Assembly: GCA_023055355.1 (NCBI GenBank)
Contig: JALJCS010000001.1
Coordinates: 80,516,881 to 80,580,880 of the forward strand
Length of the DNA stretch: 64,000 nt
Source of the DNA: Agelaius tricolor
Lineage: Eukaryota; Chordata; Aves; Passeriformes; Icteridae
Reading direction: 5' to 3'
Below are positions 1 to 12,772 of the stretch, one piece after another. A model generated the notes under the pieces. That model did no database searches, had not been told where the DNA came from, and was given only the letters and a program-made list of their open reading frames with translations. The translations under genes and the position numbers were made by a program. Position 1 is the first letter of the stretch. The number at the start of each line of letters is the position of its first letter.

Positions 1-3000
1 TCAGTGGAAATGCACTTAAATACTTATGCTAGTTTATTCACTTTGTTTTGAAAATTATTGTGTGCAGCATGGGTGAGAAGGAAGTAATCTAAGTAGAAGC
101 AGAGTTGATGGGAAAGTAGGTTATAATTTACTTACATGTCTGTGTAGTGGACATGTGGTCAAATCTGCAGGGAAATCAATATTATCTGATGCATTAATAT
201 GGGATTAAAAAAGATTATCAACATGATCAGGACCAGTTTCTGTAAAAATGGAAGTTCCATATTTCCTGCTCCTACCCTGTTATAAGGACTATCCTACCTG
301 CTTCCACTCAAGTTCCCTGAAATCACACCATTTGTAGAGGCAGAACTGAGGGTTTCATGAGCATCTATGAGCTTTTTGGCTTCCAATTACAAGATCATGA
401 TTATTTTTCCATAATTCTCTGGAAGTGCCCACTCCACAAGAACTTCAGGATTTCTTTAAAAACTAATTGAAGAAGCCTCAGAACTTTTATAGAAATTCCT
501 ATTTCTGTAATTTCAATAGAATAGAATAGAAATTCCTATTTCTAAATTTTCTATAGAATATAGAAAATAGAAAAGCACATGTTTGGGGTTGATATTTTTG
601 AACAAGGTTGAAATAACAGATTCTATTAAGAGAAGGATATTATTTCTGATTAAATGATAAAACCTAATCAGAAACTGTAAGGAGGACCTATCTTCTTTTA
701 ATAATATCAGGGAAGGTTTGTGGATGGGCAGATGATGGGAAAAAGAAGGGAGGGAGTGCTATTAGTTCTGTGGCAGTACCCCAGGGATGTTTGAATGCAT
801 TTCTCCTGAGGAGTTTCACAGAGCTCTTAGGAGAGATGCGATGCTGCCCTGTGCAGGTGCCCATCTCTCACATGGAAGTCTCTCAGCAAATGTGGTCTGA
901 CAAAGAGGGGATTCATGTTCCAGGGATTCCTGAGCAAGCACTGAGCCCTGTAAAGCATCTTGTGGTTCTGTCTTTTACAGGGAAGAGACGGGTCCCAAAG
1001 GAAAGCAAGCCAGCAAGCAAGATGCCCCCACTGCCCCCAGCTCCTTTTCAGTAGAAGCTCTGAGTGCCAGGGATGCCCCATGAGCTCCCACTCCTCCTTT
1101 GCCCTTGTGGGAGCTGGAGCTCACTGTGCAGACTGCAGCTCTGCCTCTTTCCTCTGTACCTGGAGACATCCTTTGTTTTGGTTGCTCCCTTCTCCCTCTC
1201 CTTGCCCTGGAGGACCTGGGCTTTGTTTCCCCCCCATCACCCTCCTCCATCCTCTCTCTTCCTACTAGGAATCAAGGTCCCCCTGAGCACTCACTGCCCA
1301 GCTCCTCTGCCTCTCATTCCCCCAGAATTTCTGTCCAAAATGAGACCTTTAGCAGCCAGAATCACCGTCAGTTTGCAGGAAGTCACCTTCTTACCCCAGA
1401 AGAAAACTATTGGTGTAATTTTTGTTTGGATTGATCTTTTTTGGAGCCTGGATGGGGGCTGCAGGGTCCAGCCTGAAAATTCTTGTTGGGTTGGAGAAGA
1501 ATTCATCAGAATCTGACAGAACTACTTTGTTCATTGCTTTTAGCTACTTTGCAAATAAATGCAGCCAGAGATCTGACATTCCCAGGCCTGCATCTCAGCA
1601 AGCCTTTTCTATTCAGAAATATTCAGTTCTTCAGCAAGCAGACAGAGAAACCACCACAGGGTAACTTCTGGCCTGACCCAAAGAGCGATGGACAACAGGG
1701 AAGGGACAAAGCTGGGGGAGACTAGAGGGTTGCAATTACTCAGTTTTAGCCTATGTACTTCCAGAAGATTTTACACATTTTTTTCATACCTGTTTGACAG
1801 TTAGCATGGTCTCACATTTTGTAGACATCCCTTAAGAGTGAATGTTGAGCAGAGGTATAAATGCCACAGTGGAAAAGGCTTTATTTGGATCTTCTGTCTG
1901 TCTTGTTTAATCAAGGAGTTCTGTGATGTAGAACTAGTTGTGCATCACCAAAATTGTGGGTCTTCAGGTTTTATTAAGTCTTTCCTCTTTTTTTGAAACA
2001 AAACAGTCCAAAAATATTATATTTTCCCTGTCACATTTAAAAGCATAGCACAATTTCCTTATGAATTTGGGAAAACCAATAAAAGTTTCAGGGATTTTTG
2101 TTCTTTTGGACATATGATCCCAATTACTTAAAAGCAAAGGATGATTTACTGCATAACATTGAACTTTCTCCTCTTTTTGAAGTGAATGCTCCTGAAACTG
2201 CACTAGTTTTATTTAATTTGCTGAAAGAAGAAATTTACTACAAAGACAATTGCAGAATTCCAGCTCACCTGCTGCAGAAGAATTCAATCTCTGGCTTGTC
2301 TTCCTTTTTTTTCCCCTATATAAAGGTACAAAAATAAGATATCAACTGGAGACCAAACAGTAAAATGATGAATCACAATTTCCTGATGTACTTGCCATAA
2401 AGTACAAAATGCCTGGAACATAAATGAACCTAAAGTGAGAAGCTGAAGTTCATGTTTTACAGCACTGTAAGGCATCATTGTGTGTCACTGGTATGAGGGA
2501 CTACATGAGCACCACACACAACAAGTTCCTGCCAGCTGAGGAGGAACTCATTTCACACATGGCAGAACAGCTCTGCCCCTCTGCTGGGACCACTCAGGGT
2601 TCTGGTCATCTGCAATCCAGCTGCAGGTCACCCCAAAATGCCAAGAAATTATGTGGAGCAGCTCTGTGCCTCCTCTGGAGGGATTCCTTTGCTTCATGGA
2701 CCTGATCTTCTCAAGTCTGGATGTGCTTCAGCACCTACTCAACACAACCGAGTATCAGGTGTTTCACACTCTGCCTCAGGACTCAGTTACCGCTCAAAAC
2801 TCCCCTCATGTGTTATACAGTGAGAAATCTGTCACTGGAGAGCAGGGACTGGACTCTTGTCACTCTCCTGTAAATGCATCCAGGTGTCTACAGTCCCTCC
2901 TGGACTGCTTTACCTTCTGGCAACATGGAAAGAGCAATTTCTCAGCCCCAGTTCCACACACTGTGACGTGCAAGAGTCAGCCAGAGCATTGGCACTTACG

Positions 3001-6000
3001 AGCTCTGGTGAGAGCATTGCAGGCGTTTTCCACCAGCTAAAAAACTGTGAGTGGAGATTGCTGCCCTTGTGTGGATGGCGTTTTAAGACGGGGCGAATGC
3101 TCCCTCTGGAGGTGCTCGTGTCTGCAGCGAGCACAGAGGCAGCCCGGGGCACGCACACTCTGCTGCAGGCAGCAGCCAGGAGGAATCCCCAGCATTCTCG
3201 AAGCTGGGAGGATGATCAGGAGAGGAGGGAAGAGGTTTCTAAACCTGCTGGCCGCTTTCTGTCACAGAAAAGTACAATGACTGAGACCTCAGAGGTGTAC
3301 AAGTCCCTGCTTTTACTTCTTTGGCATGGGAGGACTCCCAGGGGACATTGGAGGTGGTCACAACAGAGGGGGTTGCTGAGATTAGAGCCCACAGCAGCAT
3401 GAAGTGGGGTTTCACCTGCTTTCAAGGATGCTGATGACCCATGGGATCTTCAGCCCAGTCAAGCACAGCTGTGTCATTCTATCTGCCCAGCACACTGCAG
3501 CACATCCCTCCTCACTTTGGTGTGAATTTACTGGTCTTGCTACAGGCACACAGAAAAATTCAGTCCCAGCTGTAGGGAAAATCAGCCCTGTTGATTTTTG
3601 CACCACTGGAAGGGAAAAGCTTGGCAGAAAAGTGAAGCCAAATGTGGCACAATGTTAATATGGGATAGAAAGCTCATAAGCTCATTGGGCATGTCTGTGT
3701 CTGTACTTGTGTGGCCAGACACTTCATAACCAAGAAAGTATATGTCATGCTGAGCAGATCTGAAAGAGAAACTTACCCTAACAAACCCAGCATTTAAAGA
3801 TGAAAGTGTGTTTCTAACCACTATAGCTCTGTTGTGGTTTACAAAATTAGCCTAAAGCACTTTCCAAAATAATTTTCAACACTCCTGAACACTTGCAAAT
3901 AATTTTTTTTTCTTTGGTTTGGGATTGTTTGGAGTTTTTAATTTAGAGAAAGAAAATGCATTTTTTCTTCTGGATTTTCTGAAATATAAGAACAAGAGGT
4001 ACAATATTTCTCTCTGCTTAGTAGGGCAGGGTACTGTGGGGTACAGGCCTCCTCCTTCCTAAATGCTGCCTCTTCTTTCACTGAGGGGTGGTGGAGACCA
4101 AGTAGTCCTGCTGGTCATCCTGGCACTGTTCAGGTCATTCAAAGCTGTTGTGGCAGCATCTAGTGCAATAGAAAGTAAAATCATGGCTATTTACAATGTA
4201 AATTCTCTACTGGCAGAGAAGATAAAACCTGTGTAAAACTGCCTTTGGTTGCTGTAAGTCACTGGTGGTTGTGATTACACAGGAAAAATGGTAAATTGTT
4301 TTTGTTACTCTTATAACAAGTTTGTCTGCTTTCTGATTATTTGCACCAGCCTTTCCTTCACCTGTACTCATTTTAGCTGTGTGTTCAGCCATCAGCCATC
4401 AGTCTGTCACCCACAGGGCCTCAACAGTGCTCAGTCTGACAGAGACAGCAGGGCAGAGCTCATAATTAAACCTGGAAACCAGTGCATCTTTAAAAGGATT
4501 CATTGTAAGTATTCTAGTGACCACACTGGTCCCCTTCAACTACCATCAACAAGGGTATTTGATAATTTATGTTATGTATGAATGTATTATTGGTTATTAT
4601 TATGTTAGGATTAATATTATAGTATTTCTGTTATATAATTCTATATTTGCTCCTTTGGGGGAATTGAAAATGTCTCTGTTAAAGATGCATCAGAGCAGGC
4701 AGCTGTGCCAGAGGCAAACAGAAACCTCAAAGTCTCTGCAAATGGATCCAAGGGAATCAGAGCTCCTCCAGCACACAGCTCATCCCCTCACACAACTGCT
4801 CTGCCACCACCCCACACAAAGCAGCCTCAGACAGTCACTGACCAAGGGAGCAATGTGAGAAACCTCTTGGTCAGAGGTCCCTTTGAAGCTGAAAACTCTG
4901 GGCCTTTTCTCCACATCTGGCCAATTCATGTTTGTCCCAGAAGTGGAAGGGAAATGCATTGGTCACTTTTGGGACAGGGAATTTGGGCAGAGGGACACTC
5001 AGGCTGGTTTTAGCCTGGGGTTAATCCTGACTTGGAGATGTTTGGGGCTCAGTGCTGCTTTGCAGGCAGTCCAGCCTAATCCAGGATGTCCCCATGGTTG
5101 CTCCACATTGGCTGCCACCCCTGTGCTTGGGGTTCACAGCAGTTGCCCTTAGTTTTTTGCTATTCCCAGCATAAGGATATTTATCAGGAGATAAGGTGGT
5201 CTTTTTATAGTCAGACCTGGAGTTTCCATGGTGAAATTAGCCAACAGGAGCTTCCTTTGCAAAGCAGAGCATATCCTTTACTGGCAAAAACATGTTACTC
5301 CCTTGGTTGTGAGGAAGTGTCATTGTCCGAAATCTATTCTGGTGTTTAAGGGCTCTGTATCCTCAAAGAAATATTTTTAACCTGAAAGGAGTATTTATAC
5401 TGTCCAGTCAGAGCAGTTCACTGGGTTATTCTTAGTTCTGCTTCTGTGTCTGCTTTATCTGTGCATCATTTTTCCCCCTATTGATCTTTTTTTACAAATA
5501 GAAAATGAAAGCAAGGGTAATAGTTTAAAGTAATTCCAGGAATTAATCCACTGACAGGGCCAAAGTAAACCCAGGGATTAGTTTGATTTCCCACAGTCAG
5601 TGTGTATCCTAACCAACAGGAGTGATACAATATTTTCTAAAATTTTTTGAAGCCTTTGAAGATGCCCAGAGCCAGCATGTTGGCTGGATCAACTCTTAGT
5701 ACCAGGCATTGGCAGAAAACCACCATCCTTCTGATGTTCAATGTGCTGGGCTGGAAAGTAAAAAATCATTTTATTTTAAATTAGGCACCTTGAAGAAGGA
5801 ATTAATAAAGAGCTGATTATGAAACCATATGCAAAAGTTCTGGTGTTGGCACAGAGTTCCATCCATGGTCCAGCCTTGACCTCACCCTGGTGGATGAGGA
5901 TCAGCTCCATAAAATCTCACAGGATAATGACACTGTGGGCCTGGTGTGGGACCACAGTCAGAACCAAAAGGCAGCAGGGGATTATACATGTATAAGTTAA

Positions 6001-7334
6001 AGGAATTTGGGGTTTTTTCCCCTTAGGCCTGGTTATCTTAAAAGAATTGTCATTTTGCTGATGCTGAGTGTCTAAGGCTTTTTTCCCTGCCTGCTGAGGT
6101 CAGCATGACCACCTGCCCATTTTCAGTGCTTTGCAGAGTGAGGGTCTTACAGTGCCTATCTGCTCCAGCATCCTTGTCTTTCTTTCCTTGATGCTCCCCC
6201 GAGGGAATGAAGTGACTGTGATGGATGTGTTTTACACTGCTAACAGTCAGTTAGAGCTACCTGCTCCCCCCTGATGGAGCAGCTCTGATTCTGCTGCAGA
6301 ATAATGAGAATTAATGACTCATTCACTAATTACACTTTTGTTGTATAGTTTTGGGCTTATTTGCTGCAGGAGCTGAGCACCCTTGACTTTCTGATGGCAA
6401 GGCATGAAGCACTCTTGAAAATCAGGGTACTGGATGATGTATAAGCACGGGCTTGAAAACATGCTTGAGCTGTGACATGTGGATCTCATCTGCATTGCTG
6501 AGGTCACCAGGGCAGATCTGCCTTCTGCAAAGGGAGGGCTGCTTCAGGCAGTTCAGAAATGGCCTTCTAAATACATTCACGGCTGTGAAAAAAATCTCAG
6601 TGCAAAGTAGTTCTTTGAAGCATTTATTTAAACATAAATATGAAGAGAAAATGTAGATAAAATAATTCACATTGGAAAATTCCAAACATTCAGTTAAAAA
6701 TGTAGGGGTAATAAATCTTATATCTTATTCTTCTAAAATAAGAAATTTATCAAAAAAAAAGCCACGTGCTACAGAATATGATCTTGAATTTTTATATCTA
6801 CATTAATCAAAAAATTTGGGCTAAAATCATCAAACACCAGCTTCTCATAAACACAACAGATATTTATCAGTAAAGGCATGGACGTGCTTCCAGAAAGAGA
6901 GATGCTGCAAAACTGCCCCTGGCAAGCTGTGGAAATAGACTCACACTTTACCTAATACTGCAAACTCATGCACCAAACTCAAATCAGGATGCTGGACTTT
7001 AAGTCTGGTTTTAACTCCGAGCCACAATCTGCTGCTTCCCATGTGCAATGTTGCTGATGGTATTGAGCAGTGGGATGTGGCTTTCTGCAGTGTGTGACTT
7101 TGTGGGACTTTAGGGTCACCTTGCTTCCAGGAGACAAAACTATCATTAGTGGCAGGTCACTGCAAAGCAATGCCATATAGAAACCTTAACAATATGAATT
7201 TTGCTTATTTATTTGTCAGCCTTACACATATTTGAGAGGCTGTGGCATGTAAGGGCATGAGGAGGAGAGGCATGGGGTCAGGGTGTGCCAGCAGCAGCGC
7301 TCCCAGCCCTCCTCTCCTCCTCAGTTTTTTCTGT
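1..7334. other. Unique AT-rich DNA, no gene recognised
   Basis: I see no recognisable gene here. Frames of 60-180 codons are present (the longest at 2857-3402 on the plus strand), but they overlap others, lack family motifs and have no supporting splice pattern. The stretch at 1060-1330 is pyrimidine-rich, which removes stops from several frames at once. A small CpG patch lies at 3075-3155. AT-rich DNA without identified repeats fills 4500-4660 and 6600-6850. It is probably intergenic or intronic. Confidence 0.6.
490..543. repeat. Two copies of a 17-base self-complementary repeat
   Basis: The same 17 bases occur at 490-506 and 527-543. In each copy AGAAAT and ATTTCT flank a TCCT centre, giving a perfect 6-base-pair hairpin. 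Between the copies lies a short run of AATAG units, which continues in degenerate form to about 575. The sequence shows both the direct and the inverted symmetry. It is probably a local duplication inside AT-rich DNA, and no function is implied. Confidence 0.7.
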
Positions 7335-7491
7335 GGCCTGCAGGAACTCACTCAACCTCTCTGCTTCAGCTTCTTCAGGATAATTATGCTTAGCCCACAG
7401 GGGTGTTGAAACAGATTAATTAGCTAAGGTTTGTAGAGACCTTTGAAGATGTCAAGCACTGTAAATGCTGCTTGTTAGGGAGGTATATTAT
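7335..7491 (+). mobile_element. Ancient MIR-like SINE relic, 3' half
   Basis: The stretch follows the order of the 3' half of the amniote MIR consensus. It has a segment like CTCAACCTCTCTG with a CTTCAG motif after it, then a GGATAATTATG block, CACAGGGGTGTTG, a GATTAATTAG block, GTTTGTAGAGACC and a CTTTGAAGATG box, and ends in a CACTGTAAATGC segment. The order and spacing across about 150 bases make chance unlikely. MIR elements are tRNA-derived SINEs that spread before birds and mammals split, and few are still recognisable in birds. The tRNA-like head is not visible. The family was assigned from memory. Confidence 0.7.
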
Positions 7492-10400
7492 TGCACACTG
7501 TATGCACAGCAGGATTAGGGACTATTTAATATTGTGCAATTGGAGAGGAAAAAGAAACCAGGAACATCCTCAGGGAGCCTGAGCAATGTGTACTTCTAAG
7601 CACAGTTCTTTGCCCATCTCAATGTGATGTTCCATTTAAATACCTTTCTCAGGGCCCTGATGATTTGCTGTGAAGTTATCAGATATCCATTTGCAAACTT
7701 CTAAGAAAAGGTATCATTAAGAATTTAATATTTCCATTAGCTTTATGGCTTTATAACTACTGTGGCCACAGCTGCTAAAACAGTAACTTTCAGCCAAAAT
7801 CTGGTAGTTTTAACTGTCAGCTGTATTAGTTTCTTAATCCAGCTGTTTGTGTGGCCACATAGGTGCTAATCTCTGGATGAAATAGAGATATATCCCAGAG
7901 GGGCTCGGTACTCAGTGCAGGGTTTGGAATTTCAATATACTTATCCTCACAGCATCTTTGGGATTAAAAAAAAAAAAAAAAAGAAGGAAAAGGGGGGGAA
8001 AAAGTGCAGTTATCATTAACCAAATGGGTTTGCTCACAAAGTACCACCACTATGGATAAAACTTGCAGAAAATGGGTGTGGTGGCTTCAGTCTGTTTGAA
8101 AGCCACCTGGCTCCTTCCCATTGCCTTCAGTGATGGCAATGTGGAATTTCCTTTCTCTCTGATCAACATACATTTAAACTCTCCCTCTCTTCCTTCTGGC
8201 TATCAGGCAAACTGAGCCTAAGCACTACAGTCTCTTCCTGGATGCAGAAATTCTCTTCCCCCTCAATAATTTCACCTTTCACTATTTTTCTAACACCACT
8301 TAGAGATGAAGTAGAACAGACCAAAAAAGGTTTCCCAAAATGTGCACTGTTTTCCATGGAATACCTCAGTCTTCTTTCACATGGTGTATGAAAGAGGTTA
8401 ATTGATTGGTGATCATTATGAAATATTGTTTTCAGTGTTTGTGAATTAATTATTTATGATTATGACCATACAATAATATTATAAATATTTGTTAGCAATT
8501 TATTTATGACTGTTATAAACAGAGTTATAAATGCAAATTGTCTCAACTTATTATAGATTTTGTATCTAATGTCATTCTAGTAGAGACAAAACTTGAAGAT
8601 TTTCTATCCCCCACATTGTGATGTCTTTGATCTTGTTTATACAGCATCCAATCTGATGTCAGCCCACTCTTACTGAGCTCATCCCAAGATGCTCCACATG
8701 AATCCTCTCCCACTGCAGACTAAGAGCAATAGGGCCAGAGTCCTTCAGAGAGCTGTGAGGCAGCTCTACCTTCACTCATACCTTGCTGAGAACCATTCCT
8801 TCCATGGGATTGTTATGTGCACCACTTGGATATATTGCATTTCTTAATTAGTTGTGATTCCTCCTCTCTCTTTCCTCTCTTTAGCTTGTGGAACAGCTCT
8901 GTTTGTGTTCTTCTGCTGCATCAAGAACACTTTTAGCACTTAAAAACTGAGCTAGATATGACTGATAAAGCAGTAGAGTGGCTGGTTTTCCCTCTGGGCA
9001 GTTTCCCCTTGCCAGAAGAATGGCCCCAAATGGGGAAGCTCTCACAGATAACAGAGTTACCCTGTTCCACCTTCTCATCCCTGGTGAGTCTGACTGGAAC
9101 ACAGTTCAGCAAAGTAATAGGTTCAAGGCTGGATTTTGCTGGGCATCTGCCCACACTGGGGATCTGTTAACCCATGCCAGCTGAAAAGCAGAAACCATGA
9201 CTTCATTAGAAATAAGGCTGTGAAAGATGACGCAGCAAGAAAGAGGAGGAAGATGCTGTAGTTGAGTGAAGATGCCAAACCTCTGTGTGCTAATAGCTTT
9301 TCCTGTCCATTCAGCCTTTTTTCCTTCTCCTTGTATTTCTGCACCAGGTGGTGCCCAAACTTGAAAAGACCGGATGGGTCAGACAGGTCACCTTGCCAGG
9401 GAGAAAAATACTATTCAGAGGTGAAACCAGTTAACAAAATTGAAATACTCCAATTTGCTGGTGCACTGCAAGCCAGAGGAGCTACATATGAGGATGCCCA
9501 AGATCTCCAGCCTACAGCCCATGTTCTGTGAGAAGGGGCCTGTGCACAAGAGCACTTTCACCCTCAAGACACAATTCAATTACAAACCAGTTCAGAGCAT
9601 CCACAGTTTAACTCCCTAAGTGTCAGAGAGAAAAAGATGTGTGAGTGTTGTGAGTGTCATTTTACTTATCCCAAGTACTCCCCTCTACCTTCTTTGTGCC
9701 TGTTTTCTTAAGATGAATGCTTTCTGTTTGTCTCCAAATAAATAAATAAATGGCTGTGATAAAGCACAGATATGATAGAGTGCCTTGCAGCACACTGCCT
9801 CTCTCCCTTCCAGGGCTGGATTCTTCTCTAGAAGAGTTTCAGGAGGTACACTGAAGGTGTGTTTGTTCTGACACTGTCTGCTGTATGAAGAAACCTTTGG
9901 AGTACCCCTCTACACTTTTTTGCTGTGGAAGGACCTGCACTATGGTGATTGTATTGAATGGAGATGGAAAGTTCTCATCACACGTTTCACTGAAGTGAAA
10001 AAAATTTGTTCTTTCTGCCTCTCCCCCATCTCCCTCAAGTCAGTGACACTTAAAAGGGGAAAACAAAATAGCCAAGCACAAGCCAAAGGAAAGAAGAAAA
10101 AGTTTTAGTTGGAAAAGCATTTGAAGTTTGAAGTGCTCCGGTGTTCTCTCCTCTCCTTGCTCATGCCCTGTTAGCTGAAAGCTTGCCAGCTTTTTCTCAG
10201 CCAATGGGCTGGATGTGCCTGGGTTACCTGACAGAGTCAGTGGTGTGGCCAGTGCCTCTCAGTCACTGTGTTTCTTGAAGCTACAGAAAAGCAGCAACAG
10301 CATTTCCACTCCCTGCAGGAAGGTGAGTGCTCAAAAGTGAGGACTGGTAGAGGACTATGAGTAGCAAAGTGTGAAGGATAGTTCCAGCAGGAAAACAAAC

Positions 10401-10861
10401 TATTTGAATGCATGTAGGCCTAAATTAAGGGTTTAAGATAAGCTGATGAGATTGTTATGGTGATGAATTATTTAAAATTTGCATATAAACATTCCTGCAT
10501 ATAAACAATAACACTTTATGCATTCAAATACGTGACTTCTAGATTTAGATACTGTGTACTATGTAGGTTTCTTTAAAATTTTCACTGAAAACAAAAATCA
10601 GGCTTATAGTGTGCTACTCTTTCTGCAATACCCTCTGCTATTTGGATGAGCATCCACCTACACTCTGAGTTATCTGGAGAAGTGTAACTAATCACCAGTT
10701 TTTCTGAGCAGGGAAGATCACAAAGCCACAACCTCTTAGAAATTACAAGATGTGCTGCAACGAGTTGAAACCTGTGGGAAAGCAATTTATAACCAGCAGA
10801 TTTGATGAAGACCCCTTGTACCTGATGAGGTGATGAGGGGCCACAGATGGGTTATCCTCAG
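7492..10861. other. Unique DNA, no gene recognised
   Basis: This interval contains a 17-base A run at 7966-7982 followed by a purine-rich patch, an AT-rich block at 8400-8600 that includes an octamer-like ATGCAAAT, and a short AATA repeat near 9737-9751. All open frames are under 90 codons and none resembles a known protein. There is no convincing exon or RNA gene. Confidence 0.55.
7966..7982. repeat. A17 homopolymer with purine-rich extension
   Basis: Seventeen A bases are followed by an AAGG-rich and G7-containing purine stretch to about 8003. No retroposed gene or SINE body is recognisable upstream, so this is listed as a simple repeat and not as a poly(A) tail. Confidence 0.85.
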
Positions 10862-11404
10862 GAAGGTCAACCCACAGGGCAGGGGAGGTGATGTTCCCCC
10901 TCTACTCCACCTGGCATACTGCATCCAGCTCTGGGATCCCCAACATGAGAGGGACACTGACCTCTTGGAGGGAGTCCAGAGGAGGCCAGAAGGATGCTCT
11001 GAGGGCCAGAGAACCTCTCATAGGGAGACAGGTCAAAGAGCTGGGGCTGTCCAGCCAGGGGAAGAGAAGGCTCCAGAGTGATATTCCATTACCTAAAGAA
11101 GGGCTACAGAAAACTGTAGAGGGACTGTTTACAAGGGCATGAAGTGATAGGATGAGGAGGAATGCCTTTAAACTGAAAGAGGGTAGATTTAGGCTAGAAA
11201 TTAGGAGGAAATTCTTCCCTGTGAGGATGGTGAAGCACTGCAACAGGTTCCCCAGAGAAGCTGTGGATGCCTCATCCCTGGAAGTGTTCAAGGCCAGACC
11301 AGATGGGGCTCTGAGCAACCTGATCTTGTGGAAGGTATCCCTGCCTATGGCAAGGGGATTGGAACTGGATGATCTTTAACCCAACCCATTCTGAAATTCT
11401 AAGA
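10862..11404 (+). mobile_element. CR1 LINE, 3' end, 5'-truncated
   Basis: This is a plus-strand CR1 non-LTR retrotransposon fragment covering the end of ORF2 and the 3' UTR. The recognisable order is CTGCATCCAGCTCTGGG, the GTCCAGAGGAGGCC block, CAGCCAGGGGAAGAGAAGG, the AATTAGGAGGAAATTCTTCC block, CAACAGGTTCCCCAGAGAAG, GGAAGTGTTCAAGGCCAGAC, and GGAACTGGATGATCTTTAA. It finishes with a degenerate ATTCTATG-like tail, here CCATTCTGAAATTCT. Strong 5' truncation is typical of CR1. The copy cannot be active. Open frames on both strands here, including 138 codons on the minus strand, are products of the repeat and not genes. Confidence 0.93.
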
Positions 11405-11547
11405 ACTCCTCTTTCTCAATGATGGCTGAAGCAGATTGCACACCAGGCAACAGACATCCATCTCAGAGAGGCCAGTGGCATTAAACCTCCCTGAAGCCAT
11501 GGCAGCTGCCCCCTTGTTAGACAGACTATTGGAGAGGTTTGGACAGC

Positions 11548-11665
11548 ACAGGAGGAAACATCTTTTTCCAGGAGGTAGCACAGAGCTGGGACAGGCATCT
11601 CTCAGGGAGGAGTCTGTCCATGGAGGTTTCTAGATCAGCTAGGGAAGGTGATGGGCAACTTGCTT
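11548..11665 (+). mobile_element. Second, more decayed CR1 tail fragment
   Basis: About 140 bases beyond the previous CR1 tail, the sequence repeats the CR1 3' order in weaker form: a GGAGGAAACATCTTTTTCC block, GCACAGAGCTGGGACAGGC, a CTGTCCATGGAGGTTTC block and GGGCAACTTGCTTTA. This corresponds to the segment of the family that encodes the end of ORF2 plus the start of the 3' UTR. No ATTCTATG tail follows. It is probably an older CR1 from another subfamily. The call rests on motif order over about 110 bases. Confidence 0.55.
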
Positions 11666-11692
11666 TACTGTGTTAAGCAGCATTGTGGAGTA

Positions 11693-11693
<1 letters not shown>

Positions 11694-11743
<50 letters not shown>
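11694..11743. repeat. (AC)25 microsatellite
   Basis: This is an uninterrupted 50-base dinucleotide repeat of alternating A and C. It lies about 30 bases beyond the CR1 tail fragment and is followed by a short TCTCTC stretch. It is long enough to be variable in length between individuals. Confidence 0.97.
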
Positions 11744-11746
<3 letters not shown>

Positions 11747-12772
11747 CTGCAACTAACCAACCTTTCCACAAGACACTAATTCTGCAAAACCACAGAGTTC
11801 AGGGAACGTCTTTAGGAAATCCCACTTCAGTCCAAGTAAGGTTTTCTTGAAGCAACTGCAGAAACAAACTAAAGTTTGAGGCTCATAACCCCAAATCACC
11901 AGGTCTGCTCCCAGAAGCAGACGACCTTAGATGGCTGTTCAGCCAGGATATCTGACAAGACAAGCAGGTCCTATGAAGTGTCAGATGGGTCTTGGTCTAG
12001 AGAGACTTCACAGCCCTTTCTCAAGCAAGAAGAAATGGTGGTCAACATGGGAGACCATCTCTGCAGCGTCCCTTGGCTCCACATCCTCACTCAAACTTTG
12101 GTCACCCCTGCAGCATCGAATTTCCTAACAAAAGAATTGGTTTGTAATTTTCAAAGCTGATGGCATTTCCCTTGGAATAGGAGCTGATTTCTTTAGCTCA
12201 TGGAGGATCAGACAATCAAAATTGTGCCTGGGCAGCCCTTACAGAACACAAGAGCCATACTCAGGGCTCGTCCATGTGCAAAGGTTGGACCATTTCTCTA
12301 CCGAGCAGACCAATCAAAGTGATGCTGAAAGGCTCTGTGAGCAGTCAAATACAAACTCTGAAAGAGTGTGAAATGAGTACCTATGTGTGGGAAGAGAGAA
12401 GCTATCATCTTAATTCACCTCTTAATCTTCTATAATATTTTGTTCCCTTTCTGTCTTCGCCCCCTCTACCATTTCGGCAGTCTTTAACATCATTTACACT
12501 CTGAATACTATTTGTCTGTCCTCATCTCATACAGCAATTCCTGCTGAACTCTTCATACCAAAAAAATACTCTTGAGCCTAATGCTGAAAGTTCCTGAATA
12601 TATTTCCAATGCTGCAAAGCCTCAGCTTTCATTTACTTCAAGATAAGTGGTTGACACACTGCACATCGTAGGATGTTCTCCTGCTGGGTCTAAGCAAAGA
12701 AGAGCTCAGGTAATTATTAAAATCTTAATTTTAGCTGTCAGTAATAATTTCACTTCTGCCTGTCAAAGAGGG
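11744..12772. other. Unique DNA, no gene recognised
   Basis: Frames of 65 and 94 codons at 11876-12160 overlap in different phases and resemble nothing known. The remainder is AT-rich single-copy sequence. I see no repeat body or RNA gene. Confidence 0.5.

Noticed and set aside
960..1516. Three overlapping plus-strand frames of 102-150 codons
   Set aside because: The DNA is a CT-rich stretch that lacks stops in all frames; the translations are Leu/Pro/Ser-rich without a family.
8715..8790. A GGGCCAGAGTCCTTCAG stretch resembling the same old repeat class as 51485-51556
   Set aside because: The match is short and the palindromic arms are not present.
9737..9751. AATAAATAAATAAAT as a possible polyadenylation region
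   Set aside because: It is a short simple repeat with no transcript-like sequence upstream; a poly(A) signal by itself is common by chance.
10902..11318. A 138-codon minus-strand frame
   Set aside because: It is the antisense strand of a CR1 3' fragment.
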